From contig JAYMSP010000061.1 in the NCBI GenBank assembly GCA_036897095.1, positions 1 to 64,000 on the forward strand: a stretch of 64,000 nucleotides of DNA, read 5' to 3'. The position numbers and the translations under genes were made by a program. This DNA comes from Plantago elongata. Taxonomy: Eukaryota > Streptophyta > Magnoliopsida > Lamiales > Plantaginaceae. Below, one piece after another: positions 1 through 16,949 of the stretch. Positions within the stretch are counted from its first letter, which is position 1, and every line of letters begins with the position of its first letter. Below the pieces are notes generated by a model, which saw nothing but the letters and a program-made list of their open reading frames with translations, was not told the DNA's origin and searched no databases.

Positions 1-537
1 GTTGTAATTTTGTAATATTTATTAAAAACAGTAATTGTAACGGTTGATTTTGGATATTTTGCACGTTTATAAATTTTTTTTACTTAATATCACGTATAAT
101 ATTGAACCTCGTTTAAATTTTTTACACAAGGCCTCTTAATTCTGAAAGACGGGACTGTATTTAACTTTGCACCCATTCGTATGACAATTACAAATCAATT
201 TAAGTAGGAAGCATCAAATAGAATTCAACATAGACGGCTTTCGCTTTAATTGCCTACCTTTAAGATGGAGATTATTAATGATGTTAACTGATCAAAGAGG
301 TGTTCGGGAATTGGTCGCAAGAAGTAATTAAGTGTTGTTGTAGAGGCAATTAAAGGGGGTTATATATTATAAAGTGGTAAGTGAGTAACTTTGAGCAACT
401 AATTATTTAGTTTCATCGATCGATTTTGCGTGTTCTTTAGCTCGCTGTGAAGTGGGATGTGCAAGCTTCATAACAGTATAAGATACGGAAGGTAACCAAT
501 TCTAGACGTGAATGATAAATTGACTTAAGTGAGCTAG

Positions 538-1000
538 TTGGGACTTGACTTTTGCAATTGTCCCACATTGAAAACATATGGAAAAGAGTGGTATAAATGT
601 ACGCTTATGTTTACTCTAGTTCACAAGTGTGTGTTGTGGTTATGGAAAATTTCCTACGCGCGCAGGGGGAGAAAATTTGAACTAAGAATTTGTGGGCGGT
701 TCTTGAGATTGAGCGTTGTCCCTTGGGAGCTAGTTGTTTGAGGAAGGCCTGAAGCTTATATATAGACAGACAAATCTAACTTAAGGGGAAGTGATCTTAC
801 TGCTGACTCGTCCAGGATTAAACCGAATTCTTTGTTTTCTGTTTTTCTGGTTTGTGATCAAACTACAGTAAGTGTGATAGAGTTTCTTCTTTATACTGTT
901 CGATTACTCTTATTACTAACAATTCTTGTAATTACAATCTTCGGAACCAACAAGAGGGTCATTTTCTCTATTATACATCATCGGAATTTCATTTTCAGTG
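538..1000 (+). repeat. LTR-like repeat, copy 1 (fossil)
   Basis: The segment from about 690 to 920 matches, in reverse complement, the segment at about 48690-48930. Both share the stretches reading CTGACTCGTCCAGG and GTGATAGAGTTTCTTCTT. The part around 538-600 (a GGGACTTGAC run followed by TTGTCCCACATTG) resembles the upstream part of plant Copia-type LTRs. No internal domains, primer site or partner LTR is visible, so this reads as a solo or partial LTR fossil. The family assignment is tentative and the age is unknown. Confidence 0.35.
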
Positions 1001-3126
1001 TCAAATTGCTAATGGCAGGACAATCATAAAAACATAGACCGCGAAACATGAAAATTATATGGGGAAATTTCTCATTCCTCAGTGATCGCCTATGACAGCA
1101 ATAGAAGTAGAAATTGATTTATACGGGTAACTTTTTATATTTGGCAAATTAAAAACGAATAAAAGTGTCATAAAACATGAAGTTAATACACTTTTACACC
1201 ACACCCGGTTAATGGAATTTATCAGGTATGCACCAATTCCAATATTTACTCCTTCAAATTCATGTTATATAATATTTAATTACTTATTTCTGCCAATGGA
1301 AAACGATAGGCATCTAAATAATACTATGTCCATATAAGTATATACTTATGAATTTAATTACTTTAGTTGTTCTACGGCCAGGCAATTAAAAAAATCTAAT
1401 GATCTATATCAAATCGTCTTGAACAATAAGAAGATCGTCCCATCACCACAAAATGATCACCCTTTCACCTTTTAAATATTTAAATATAAAAAATATAAAT
1501 ATTAACAAAATACCACATTTACCCATAAAATAAAATAAAATATTTATTTAATTAATACCCACAAAATTATTATTTATTTTATTTATTTTTATTTTAATTT
1601 ATTTTTTATTTCATTATTATTAATTAATTGTTCCAAATTAAATTTAAAAAGTCCTAGACACACAAAGAATCAATCCTGCAACACATCTCTCGCACACACA
1701 ACACCTAACCACTCGGCTAACACATATTTTTGATTGATTTTGTATAATTATCCTACTGATTATTATATTTTCATCTTTCCTATTATATATATTCTTCTTG
1801 CAATTTAATTAATTAGGGCACGATCTTCTACCTGCGTTTTCTCCTCTCCCTTGGTCACACACTTCATTTTCAATTCCTCTTTGTTACCGCTTCTATTTTC
1901 AATTTCATTCGAATTTTCTTTTACCCACTTCAATTTTCTAAGGTAAAAACTCCATACAGTGTCGTCGGGGTCGAAAAAAATAATTAATATAGAGTTTATT
2001 CCAAAGTAGAGGTTTATACTAAAAAAATATTTTTATATAATAAAATAATGTGCATAATTTAGATGTTATATTTATTGAATAAAATTATTAAGTACTAACT
2101 TGACAAGCTACAAATATTGGTCCAACAAAAAAGTTCATATATAGATGAACTACTACTTATCGGGACACTAAAAGATAGGTTTACTACTCAAAAGTTCAAA
2201 ATACTATTTCAAACAACTTTAGATAAGTATTTTACATCTTAAATTTTAAAATGAAAAATCAAATATATTAATAAATATTATTGAATATTTTGTCATTTAT
2301 TACTATAGAAAAGTATATTTACTAAAGCGGGATCGGAGAAAGTCGTGGAATATGATAATTTGGAGTTTATTCTTATTTATAACTGATCTCAAGTTTTTTT
2401 ATGGTTATAAGGAGTTTATTCCTTTATGGAGTTTTTACTGTAGTACTTTCATATAATTTAAATTTTATTGTGAATTTTCTCACTCGATCATCTATAATTT
2501 TAATAACAAATTTAATATATTTAACAAAATTGTATAATGATATTTATGGACTAAACATTCTTATTATATTTAGAACGTGTTTAAGGAAATAAATTTTATT
2601 ACAAAATTAAAAAATTCGAAGGTCGATAGCGTATGTGTTTTGATTAATAACATTAATAACTTTCTTAAAAATATAGATCTATCTCTGAATTAAAATAAAG
2701 ATTCGGTTTTAGATAATTATTATTATTGTGATTAAAATTTTGTTTATTGTAAGACGGATATTAAGAAAATCAATAAAAGTCATATTTAATCATTAAGAAA
2801 ACCAACAAAAGTCATATATATTTTACCCAATCTTGTCACAAAAACTAGGTAAAGATTGAAAAGCATCAATCCAATCAGTTAAAATTCTACTCAATATGCC
2901 CCAATCAATAATTTATCTTCAAAGTACAAAAAAAATCAATTCTATAATATAAGTTGGTAAATTGTGTTGGAAAGGTTCTAGGTTCCTTAACTTCAAGTAC
3001 ACGTGTGATTCAATTTCCTTAAATACGTTGACGTGTTAAAATAATGATACATTTAGTAAGTAGAGTATTATATTTGGACATTTTATTAATGTCCATAAAA
3101 ATTAATTTTTAATTTTAATTAATTAT

Positions 3127-3148
3127 ACACACACACACACACACACAC
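3127..3148. repeat. (AC)11 microsatellite
   Basis: Eleven uninterrupted AC units in AT-rich intergenic DNA. Confidence 0.95.
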
Positions 3149-3506
3149 GATTAAATATTAAATTTTATAAGTACGCAACAACATAATAAGCCATGTGTTA
3201 AATTAACACGAAAAAATTTTAAATTCAATATATGGATAAACCAACTTTAAACATATTGTATATAAAATAAATTACGATATATATTTTTAGATTAAGAAGA
3301 TACATGTACGCACCTAATATAATATCCACACACTTAAAGGTGAAATTTCATATATTATTTTTTATTTTGTTCATATATATTTCTATATTGTTGCAATGAA
3401 TGTTCAATGTGAGATAATTCTCCAGGTGGTTTGTATATTATGTAACCATATGGTTATAGGTTTGAACCTCATTAGCATTTCAATTTATTTTTAATATTGC
3501 GAGTTC

Positions 3507-3600
3507 ACAAAAGTGAGGGCCGAATGGTAGAAGCCAAGATGACAATTCAATTGACAAAAGTGACGGCCGAATGGTAGAAGCCCAGATGGCAATTTAATTG
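3507..3600. repeat. Two tandem 47-bp units
   Basis: The unit AAAAGTGAGGGCCGAATGG... begins at about 3509 and again at about 3556 (period 47), with few differences between copies. No coding meaning is seen. Confidence 0.8.
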
Positions 3601-4721
3601 GGCCGACTTTATTTTCGGACTGTATGGGCCGAACCAAGGCGACCTGTTAATTTTAATAATAAAATTAATCTTTGTATTTTATATTTATTATTATTGAATC
3701 TTATTTTTAATGGGTATTTTAGCCTTTTCATATTTAATGAAATAAAAATTTAAAGTATTATACTTAAGCGATGCTTGATGTTAGACATGACAAAAGCCTG
3801 CCCGACGGTAAAAAAACCCCTACTTTCTTTCGATCACTTTTAGCTTTAGCTACATTTAGTTATTGACGGGAATCGCATCGTCCAATTTGTCCACTTTGCC
3901 GTGCACGGAGCCACTTCTCTTTCCTAATAGAGCACTATCTTGTTTACATTTGAGTGCAAGGCAATATATGTACTATATTGATGTATCAATCAACATGTAG
4001 TTATCACCACTAGCATAATTAAATACTACTCTCAAACAATCGCAACTAATAACGATAATGCACCTCATATATATATAAATGTACATCTAAAAAACAACCA
4101 TAAATTAAGGACAAACATATACTAGTAAGTACTATGTAGTAACGGTATTATATTTGAACGATAAGAAATACTATGTAAAGTTTCATAAATCAGGTAAAAC
4201 ATATGATATACTAGCCTTCCAACTGATCTAAGTGAATATCATAGCTTGCTTTTTTTCAATAAATAGGTTTTTAAGCATAAAACTCATTCGAAAAAAGCAC
4301 TTTGAAACACTACGTACTGTGACTTGGTTTAGAAGCTCATCTACGCAACATTTTAGATGAAAGTGGTATTTTTAGATGATAAGTTGGGTAAAAGCAAGAA
4401 AAGTTGGCGAAGAATAATAAAACCCTCAAATAAGTATTTTGAGATGGACAACTTATTTATAGACCATGAAAACATGAATAATATTTACTACTAACCATTT
4501 TAGTTAATAATACGAAGTTTTATGAAGGACATAGGTCCGTTTCTCCGAATGATTGGTGGAAATCTTTAGGTAAATACTACTAAAGAGGGACACAAGAAAG
4601 TGCATTGTACATATAAGCTAGGTAGCCTGATTTGCTTGTCCATGCTCAGCTATTGCATTTTACATGTGGCTCCAACTAACTTGCTCGTCCCACTAAAAAG
4701 TCTTTAAATCACAGCACAGCT

Positions 4722-4729
4722 TATATATA
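4722..4729 (+). promoter_or_regulatory. TATA box of the heavy-metal ATPase gene
   Basis: TATATATA lies about 250 bp upstream of the ATG. A plausible leader follows, with a likely 5'-UTR intron at 4832-4957 (ATCAG/GTAATT donor, TTTAACAG acceptor) ending 19 bases before the start codon. Confidence 0.5.
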
Positions 4730-4976
4730 CCTCACTCTCAACCACATAAATCTTGAAATCACACTCATTTTTCTTCCTTCTAAAGATGCAAATCTCGCTT
4801 TAACTGCTCCTGTCCAAGATTCATTAATCAGGTAATTAATTTACTTCCTTTCTACTTAATTGCCTTTTTTATCTCTATGTAACAGGTAAACTGCAACTTC
4901 GATCGTATACACCTGCTCTGCTCCTAAATTCTGTTTCAACTCGGTTTTGTTTAACAGAGGATCAAGCGAGAAGGAA

Positions 4977-7900
4977 ATGGAAGCGGTTGATGCGAAGTTG
5001 CAGAAGAGCTATTTTGATGTACTTGGGCTGTGCTGTACATCTGAAGTTCCGATAATAGAGAAGATTTTAAGGTCTGTTGAAGGAGTAAAACATTTCTCAG
5101 TCATTGTTCCCACAAAAACCGTTGTCGTTGTTCATGATTTGCTGATCGTATCCGATGTACAAATCGGTAACTACTCACTCTTTTCTCCTTTTCATATTTT
5201 TCATGTTTCATAAAAAAAAATTCAAGGAATTTTTACGGTCATATTTGGGTTCTTTTTTTTGCTACTAGTGTTTTTTTGCAAGAAGGGACGAGTTAGGTGG
5301 GTGGGATAAGAAAAATACTAGCTTTTCCTCTGTTTTTTAGGTTGAAAAAGAACAATACCTACACGCTACATCATCTTTACGGTATTAAATGTGAATCTAT
5401 ACATCAACTTTAACTATTCTCATGGATGTGTGATGATAATTAATCGAGCAAATTTTTTTCATATCGCACTAATTTCAATTTTATAGAATTAGCATGCAAA
5501 AAGAGAAATAAGTGTTTGAGTAAGGTCAGTGATCAGGTCACTGGATAACCTGTTATAAATTCGTATACATAATTCCTATATCCTAAGATTCAAATCTTGG
5601 TTCACCCAATGTCTGTAAAACTTCACTTCACACATGATTAGTTGTATGAATTGAGTCAATTCATTTTTCATTTTTACGACACTCAAATTATCTATTTTAC
5701 TCTTTTTTAACAAAAGCTACTCCGAATATACCAATTTCCTAGTTTATTTGTATCTCTTGTAATGTTGAAAATAAAATGTAGTATAAAACTTTGTGGGAAT
5801 AAAATATTAGCTGCTATTTTGTTTTCAAGTACAACAAACAAGTCAATTTTAGGATCTACTGTGTCTTATGCAAAAAAACAAAAACAAAGAAAAATAAGTA
5901 GGAACACGAACACTCCACAGAATATTTATGAACTTTAGTGCAACAAAATGACGGAGACACAGTTCATGACGAAGAAGCGGCAAATGAATGGATTTTATGC
6001 CGAACAATTATAAAGTAGTGCATCATCTTGGTATCATTGCCTACGGTTGGAACCGAAAGCAAACAATATCGTTTTGATTATACAAATTCCGCTACTCGTA
6101 TATGCTTAAACTTTCACGCATCTAGGATATTCAAACTATACATTTAATCAAAATAAATTCGTTCACTTAATGTTGTTGTGATGATACAAACTGATTTGAA
6201 ATTACTAAATAATCAAATTTTATATTTTATATTTAATCTATCAACTCTACTCTGTTCAATATTCCAAAATGAGACACCGAGTTCGTGGTTTATAGGAGCC
6301 GGAGCATTTTCAAGAATGTGGGTTGCTTATGCGAATTTTTGCAACATAACAATTAGCAAATGCAATCATTTTTCATTATTTGATGTACTCCCTCCGTCCC
6401 ATCAAACTGCATATGTTAGGGTTGACGCGTAATTTTGTGGGAAAAGTTAATAATGATAAAAAATGAAGAAGGTGGGGGAAAATGTACTTTTAGTGGCAAA
6501 ATGTGTAATTTTTGTGTAAAGTTGAGATTGTTTATTATTTGTTAGTGATGAGTAACTTCCTTTTTTTAATAATGTATGAAGTTTAGTTGGACAATTAAAA
6601 ATGACAAATGTATAAAGTTTGCTGGGACGGAGGAAGTACCTTTTTTTTTCCTGAATTCTAACCTTTTTTTTGTTTTTTTTTTCAAAAATATTGTGTAGTG
6701 AAAGCATTGAATCAAGCAAGGCTAGAGGCGAATATAAGAGTACAAGGGCAAAAGAATTACAAGAACAAATGGCCAAGCCCTTACGCAATTATATGTGGCA
6801 TTTTACTGCTTCTGTCATTTTTGAACTACTTTTACAGCCCTCTCAAATGGTTAGCAGTTGGCGCAATTGCAGTTGGAATCCCTCCAATTCTATTAAAGGC
6901 AATTTCAGCTGTTCAAAATATGACGCTTGAGATAAACATCCTTGTCTTGATTGCAGGTATGCTAACTACGACATACTAGTAGTACTCTTGATTAAATGTT
7001 CTTGTGACATTTTTAGTCTGCCATAATAAAACAACTTTATCTTACACGTAAATAGCCAAGCTAGCCACTTTATAATATGTCAATTCCTTACTTTTTAACC
7101 AATCTTTTTCAACGTGTCTTTTTTAAAATTCGTGTACCATAAGCATTTCACTATGGTAAAGTGTTAAATTATTATATCATGAATTCTTCGAATTTTTATT
7201 CGTTGGGATCCAACTAGTCAATTAGATTAAGATTTGAATAGTATAATTGGAAGTGTGACCTAACTTTTTAACTTTTGTGGCGGTAATGTAACTTGTTGGT
7301 TAAGTCGCAATCAACGTTTCTTTTTTAGAAGATTAGGAAATAATCAATATCTCATGGATCGCATTTTGGTAATATATAATTTATTTGTGACAGTTACAGT
7401 TCATTCACTTTGGTCCATTTCATTTATATATTCTAACCAACTATGAAAGCTTTATTTGATTTTTCTTCTCATGTCTTCTAGCATATTTAGTCCTACTAAA
7501 ATGAGAGCATTCTAGGCAGACTTTATTTGAACTTTCAAACTAATAATGCAAATGACAAAATCTGGACATGTCAATTTGTGACATAATATGTCCTGTGGAA
7601 AATCTTTTTGCTTTTAATTTTTGTCTTCTCCATTGTTTTATGTATTGGCTCTTAAAAGTTTTGGTGACAAGTTACGCGACATCTCGCAGTTGCTGGATCG
7701 ATTGCACTGAAAGACTACTGGGAAGCTGCGACTATCGTGTTCTTATTTACAATCGCAGAATGGCTGGAAATGAGAGCAAGTCATAGGGTACAACGTGAAT
7801 GCTAACATACTAGTTCGACTAAAACTTGCTGCTAATAAGTGCTAATGTGCTATTTAACCGTGTAGGCTACTGCTGCTATGTCATCTCTAGTGAATTTAGT

Positions 7901-10579
7901 ACCACAGAAAGCAACCATAGCAGAAACTGGCGAAGAAGTGAATGCAGATGAAGTCAAGCTGAACACTCTCCTTGCTGTGAAGGCAGGTGAGACTATACCA
8001 ATTGACGGTATTGTCATTGAAGGAAACTGTGAAGTGGACGAAAAAATACTGACCGGAGAATCATTTCCTGCATCTAAGGAGAAAGATTCCAATGTCTGGG
8101 CTAGTACAATCAATCTTAATGGTAATCACTTTTGCCATTTTTCCCTCTTGACGTTTATGATCACATAGGCATGAAGTTGACGGCATTGTGAATTGACATT
8201 TAAGGCTACATAACCATTAGAACCACGGTGGTGGCTCAAGATTGTGTGGTAGCCAGGATGGCAAAGCTTGTTGAAGAAGCTCAGAACAGAAAATCCAAGA
8301 CGCAGCGGTTTATAGACAAGTGCGCTAAGTATTACACCCCAGGTCAGTATTTTCTGTCAAGTTTTATTCTTATTGCCCTGAACAGGCCTTGTTAAGGGAA
8401 AGAAACCGAGTGAGTTGAAAATGTGAGTTCTTCTTGTATGACAAATGGTTGAAATGTGTTGCAGTCATTGTGGCAATATCAGCTTGCATTGCTGTAATTC
8501 CTTTGGTGCTACATGTTCATAACAAAGGTGATTGGTATCGCTTGGCTCTTGTTGTCTTGGTCAGTGGCTGCCCTTGTGCACTTCTTCTCTCCACTCCAGT
8601 CGCGATGTTCTGTGCACTCTCAAAAGCGGCAATGATAGGTGTTCTGTTTAAAGGAGCAGAGCATCTTGAAACGCTAGCTCAAATCAAAATAATGGCTTTT
8701 GATAAAACCGGAACAATAACAAGGGGGGAGTTTTCCGTGGCAGATGTGAAACTTCTCCAGGATGATTTTGCATTAATCAAGATACTATTTTGGTACTGAT
8801 TTGCATATTTAAATTCATCCTCTCAAAATATGATTTTCAGTATGTCTTCAAGGAGTTGAACATGTATGTCGGAAATTTCCAGGATTTCAAGTATAGAGAG
8901 CAAATCAAGTCATCCGATGGCAGCTGCTCTTGTAGACTTTGCCAGAGCCCATGGGATAGAGCCGAAGCCTGACCAAGTGGAGAACTTTCAAAATTTTCCT
9001 GGAGAGGGTATTTACGGATGCATCGATGGTAATGAAATATATATCGGGAACTCAAAAGTCGCTTCAAGAGCTGGTTGTGAAGGTTAGAGATCCTTATCAA
9101 AAGCATTTACAGATCACTACTTTTTCTTACCTACTGTATTAAGTTTTGCTTGTACTTTTATATGTATGCAGTCCCACAGTTAGAAGGCTATGATACAGAA
9201 GGCAAGTCCATCGGTTATGTCTTCATCAGCTCATCGCCTGCTTGTATTGTCTTTCTCTCTGATGTATGTCGGACGGGAGCCAAGGAAGCGATTCAAGAAC
9301 TCAAGTCCATAGGCATCAAAACTGTTATGCTAACAGGAGATTGTCATGCTGCGGCCAGGCATACACAAGTTCAGGTACAATTTAGAACCAACGTCTTGAT
9401 TTCATATGATTTCAATTTGCAACCGATTAAATATTCTGATAGATTTTTTTTCATCAGCTAAACAATGTTTTGGAGGTGATACACTCGGAACTGTTACCAG
9501 AAGATAAAGCAAGAATTATTAAAGAACTCGAGACAGAGGGTCTAACAGCTATGGTGGGTGATGGAGTGAACGATGCTATAGCATTAGCAACGGCTAACAT
9601 TGGCATATCGATGGGTGTTTCTGGGTCTGCTCTGGCAACAGAGTCCGGGGATGTTGTTCTTATGTCAAACGACATCCAGAGGATACCAAGAGCTGTACGT
9701 ATTGCAAAGAGAGTCAAGAGAAAAATTATTGAGAATGTGATCATTTCGTTTACTACCAAGGCCGGTATTTTGGGACTGGCCATAGCAGGACATCCTCTTG
9801 TTTGGGCTGCGGTGCTCAGTGACGTTGGAACATGTTTGTTGGTGATCTTTAACAGCATGCTACTTTTAAGAGGAGTAACACAGCCTAAACAAGGGAAACA
9901 CTGCTGTAAATCAAAGGCTAAGACCGCCTTGTTCATGCACACAGATCATTCTTCTTGTAAGGACATCGAGTCTCTGAAGAGCTGCGCTGCTCGTTCATGC
10001 TCTTCTGAAGACTGTGGTTCCAAATGCGCAACATCTAACTCAACTTCAGCATCTCATGTCGTTAATAGGTGCCCAAGTTCTACCAAGGAGCATAGCCATA
10101 AGGGACATTCTCATACGCAAGAGCATGGCCATGGACATTCACATTCGCACCATGAGGACCATAAGGTGCAGTGTCATTCACACAACCATGACCATAAGGG
10201 ACACTCTCATACACACAGTCATGACCACAAGGGCCACTCTCATACTCAGGACCACAAGGAGCAGTGCTATTCGCACAACCATCCGAGTCATTGCTGTGGA
10301 AATGTCACAGTAGTTTCGGTACCACAATATGTACACCATCATGCCAAAGAAAGTAGCAGCGTGAAAGTTAGTACTTCACACTTGACTCCAAACCAAAGTG
10401 AAACACATACATGTGGACATGAAGTCCATAGTAGTACATGTTGCAATATTGCATCATCAGAATCATCTGTATTAGAGAAACAGATTGTGAACCACGACCA
10501 TCGCTTGGAAAGCGAAATCGTTGATGAAAAAATAGAAAGATCATCTGGCCATAGCCATGACAAGTGCTGCAAGCACTAG
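4977..10579 (+). CDS. P1B-type Zn/Cd-transporting ATPase (HMA2/HMA4-like)
   Basis: ATP-driven efflux pump for Zn2+/Cd2+, expected in the plasma membrane by homology to HMA2/HMA4. Nine exons can be joined with GT-AG sites and consistent phases: 4977-5166, 6699-6956, 7690-7787, 7866-8121, 8205-8342, 8465-8792, 8883-9082, 9172-9374, 9458-10579, giving 930 residues (AtHMA2 is of similar length). Visible: N-terminal metal motif GLCCTSE (Cys19-Cys20), actuator loop LTGES (247), CPC in the membrane (349-351), DKTGT with Asp393, SSHP (433-434), TGD (546), GDGVND (591-596), Lys658 and Asp679 in the last helices, then a tail of about 230 residues rich in HSH, DHK and CC groups. The start codon is chosen because homologues begin just before KSYFDVLG. 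Oddities: GDGVND is followed by Ala-Ile instead of Ala-Pro (Ile598), ATADIG reads ATANIG, and TGD is followed by Cys. The gene converges on BG1, with 285 bp between stop codons. Family certain; HMA2 versus HMA4 orthology not resolved. Confidence 0.95.
6388..6636. mobile_element. Stowaway-like MITE in ATPase intron 1
   Basis: Inverted ends CTCCCTCCGTCCCA... and ...TGGGACGGAGGAAG are flanked by TA on both sides (6386-6387 and 6637-6638). The length is 249 bp. Ends and target site match the plant Stowaway (Tc1/mariner) type. It lies about 60 bp upstream of exon 2. Confidence 0.85.
10080..10300 (+). repeat. His-rich tandem repeat in ATPase tail
   Basis: Coding repeats of the motif HDHKGHSHT / HSHTQDHK recur at least four times, with DNA-level similarity between copies (CATGACCA[TC]AAGGG). 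These are candidate cytosolic metal-binding sites, as in HMA4 tails. Repeat number is likely variable. Confidence 0.8.
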
Positions 10580-10863
10580 GAGAGTATTAGTTCCGGCTAT
10601 ATCTGTAGCGTAGAAATGTACCTAACGTGATCGAATAACAATTTTGATCTCGCAAGAGTAAAAATGTGTTTTTCCGACCTAGTCTTTCGTTACTTCTATC
10701 ATGTACGTCGTAAGTTCTACCTTTCGGTTCAATAGTTAGTGAGTTGAAATAAACAAACAGAGAGTCACAAGTCACAACTGTATCACAATCTCAAGTCTTA
10801 ACATAAATGTTGAAGTTACTATAGAATTTCTTCCATGAAAACAATAAGCCACTGATTTTCCAA

Positions 10864-14195
<3,332 letters not shown>

Positions 14196-14199
14196 GGCT

Positions 14200-16940
14200 G
14201 ATGCTTATAAATACTTATAACTAAGTTTATATATATGAAAGTGAAACCTATCTATTTATATATATACTTTGGTGGTGCATCATGCTTGCAAGAAAATACA
14301 AAATGAATAGGTTTTAATAAAATACCAATTATATTTACTTAAATGTTATATTCTCGGTATAGTGTTTTGTTTGACTGGCATTTTCACCCAATTATATGCA
14401 TGTATCTTAGAGAATTTGAACACTAGTTATATCAAGGACTATATAATATGAATTTTTTCTCCGCATGCATTTCACGGTAGCACAAAATGACAAAGTTTTA
14501 AACCTAGAAAACCATCCATACTTGGTACAGCTAGCCCAAATATATCTGAAAGAGCTTATTCACCCAATTTAGAATTCTGATATAGACATGTAGTAAGAGA
14601 CTGAAAACAATAAAGATGTTTGACATTATGGATTCATAAAATTGGCTACGACATTTTACAATTTTCTATGGCTTAATTCGTAGAAGAAACTATTTTTCTT
14701 TAGGTCATGGATGGCAACTTATTATTCTCGGACCAAGTTTCAAGAAAACTCATGAGACGCTACTGGACCATAAAATCACACATTTGATTGATCTGTAATA
14801 TATATAGAGCGTGGATCACGCGTATAATACATGCATATGATATTCTTTAGATTAGATGTTGTAGTAGATGGATCAATGTGAACTTTGCCCTGTTTTGTAT
14901 AAAAATTGAAATTGTCAAAATTCAATTTCGATTACCTATGTTATATAAAAAGAAAGGATATTTTAAATTAATTTTTATCAATTCAAATTGCATATCAAAC
15001 AGTCACTTAATTTGTTAAAATTAGATTCCAATATAACTTACTTTGATTTAGCTAATTTTAAGTTTCCAACAAAAGTCAATTATTTGTGAGGTAAAATTAA
15101 GTTTTGTTCTATTTAACTGAAACTTACTAAAGTGTAATTTAAATTATAACTAAACAGAACTAAACTAAAATGAACTGAAATTATTTTAATCAGTTGAAGA
15201 GAACAGAGTTCTTTTTTCTTTTCAGAAATGATAAAAAATATATTAATAAGAACATGAGTCTACATGAGCATAAGAATATGCTCAATGCTCCAAATTACCG
15301 TACAAACTTCCCACCACCTCCATTCTAATACAAAACCATGCTAAGTCCAAACCAATTACAAGTGACAATTAGATCATACAAAAGGCCACTTCACTCCAAA
15401 TATTCCATATTGATAATGTAAATTTTAAATTAAAAAGAACAGAGTCTTACTGACAGTATAAATTTTAAAATATCAATTGGACATAATATATATACCTTGC
15501 ACCAGATGGAATAAATTATAGTAGTTTGGCTTAAATGAAATAAATTAAACTCATAAGATATAGATATCAAATTATTTTTGTAATTCGATTTCGGCCCACG
15601 AAAGTTTCTTAAATCTATGGGAGAATTGGCAATGTCCAATGTGCGCGTTGAAGATAAAATTAGTGGGACGACACACATGATCACTTTATTAAGAAGTGAA
15701 CTTTGTCAAAAGATTAAAGTTGTGATTGGCCTCATCAACAGAGGTCACTGAGACGAGGAGATCCGCTTCTCTAATAGTTATTGTACTGTATACTCATAGA
15801 CAAAGTTTTAAATTCCACGGCCAGCTACTGAGGTAGAGGTGTGAAAGAGTGCGACCGCCCGGCCAAGTTTAAGTCCGACTAACTCTCAAGTCCATAGTAA
15901 CCGCTCGTAGTGACGGACTCAAGAGGAGTCACCGCGGACACAATGTTTCCTCAAATCTAAAGAAAAAGTTTAAGTATATATATATAAAATCTTCAACAAT
16001 TTAAAATTTTAACGTTAAAAATATAAAATAATTAATTTCGTATATATAACTTGACCCTTCGACGAAAAGACCTTAGTTGACGATGCCAGATTATTCAGAT
16101 TTCAGCATCTATATATCTATCTACTGTTGTGATAGAGCAAGCCCTGCTCCATTAGTGTCTCCCGTATATAGCAAGTAGGTCCAGTTGCAATCCAATCCAA
16201 TCTAGCTTTGTTCCTGTAAAGTGTAAAGTTCCACCATACATCCCATGCTCATCAAATCTACGATTTAAAGGCCAAATCTATCAACTTTTTTCTCATTATT
16301 TCGCCCTTGCTTTTTGCTTCATCAGCCGCAACGCCTCAATTTAAACAATTCAAGAATTAATGATGAATTCAAATGATAATAATGTACATATCCAAACAAA
16401 TGATCGGATTAATGTCTTCTGAATCCGAACTTTAACTTGACTTACGTAGAAGTGTGGACGTGAGACTATGCATTATAAGTCCAAAAATTATGTAAAATAC
16501 AGTATGTGTAGGTAGCTAAATTGTGAGACGATGATTGATTGCCTCAGAAATGTAGTGGAATGTATTAAAAGTAGCTAGATTCTACATGTCTTGATACATG
16601 GCATATACTGATTTGAGCTTTAACGCGTAACATCGGCGTTGAATTAATGACGACCAGTTATATAGTAGTAATATTCTGCCAAAAGAATATATACACCAAA
16701 AGGTAGATCCAGAAAAAGGTAAGAGGTATATATCGTGTATATTTATGCAATCGAGAATTACAAGTAAAGCGAATCCAATACACTTGCAATACCAACATGT
16801 GCATACTTGTTGCACTACTATATAACACTCGATGTTTTACCTACTATAGCATTCACTCATATAGTACTAGTACATGTACTACAAGTGAATAATAGAAGAT
16901 CACTTCATACTATGTGAAACACTTTCTGTTGAAGGGGCTC
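14200..16940. other. BG1 upstream region and intergenic DNA
   Basis: A TATA-like run (CTATTTATATATATA read on +) lies at 14252-14266, upstream of BG1. The rest is AT-rich with no gene recognised; the open frames at 15430-15684 and 16582-16815 have no family signature. Confidence 0.5.
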
Positions 16941-16949
16941 TCATGAATA

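Larger units (their letters stand above)
1..4720. other. Gene-poor 5' intergenic region
   Basis: No conserved protein or RNA gene is visible. The stretch is AT-rich and holds the LTR-like repeat at about 538-1000, an (AC)11 microsatellite at 3127-3148, and a direct repeat of a 47-base unit at 3507-3600. The short open frames at 538-741, 832-1029 and 2401-2592 do not resemble any family I know and lie in repeat or AT-rich DNA. Confidence 0.6.

Noticed and set aside
3400-3480. Possible SINE or tRNA relic (CAGGTGGTTTG ... GGTTTGAACCTC)
   Set aside because: Only a box B-like word is convincing; no cloverleaf can be drawn.
5525-5640. tRNA-like words (GGTCACTGGATAACC ... GATTCAAATCTTGG) in ATPase intron 1, possible SINE
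   Set aside because: Box spacing is loose, there is no tail or target duplication, and it does not match the SINE family found elsewhere in the window.
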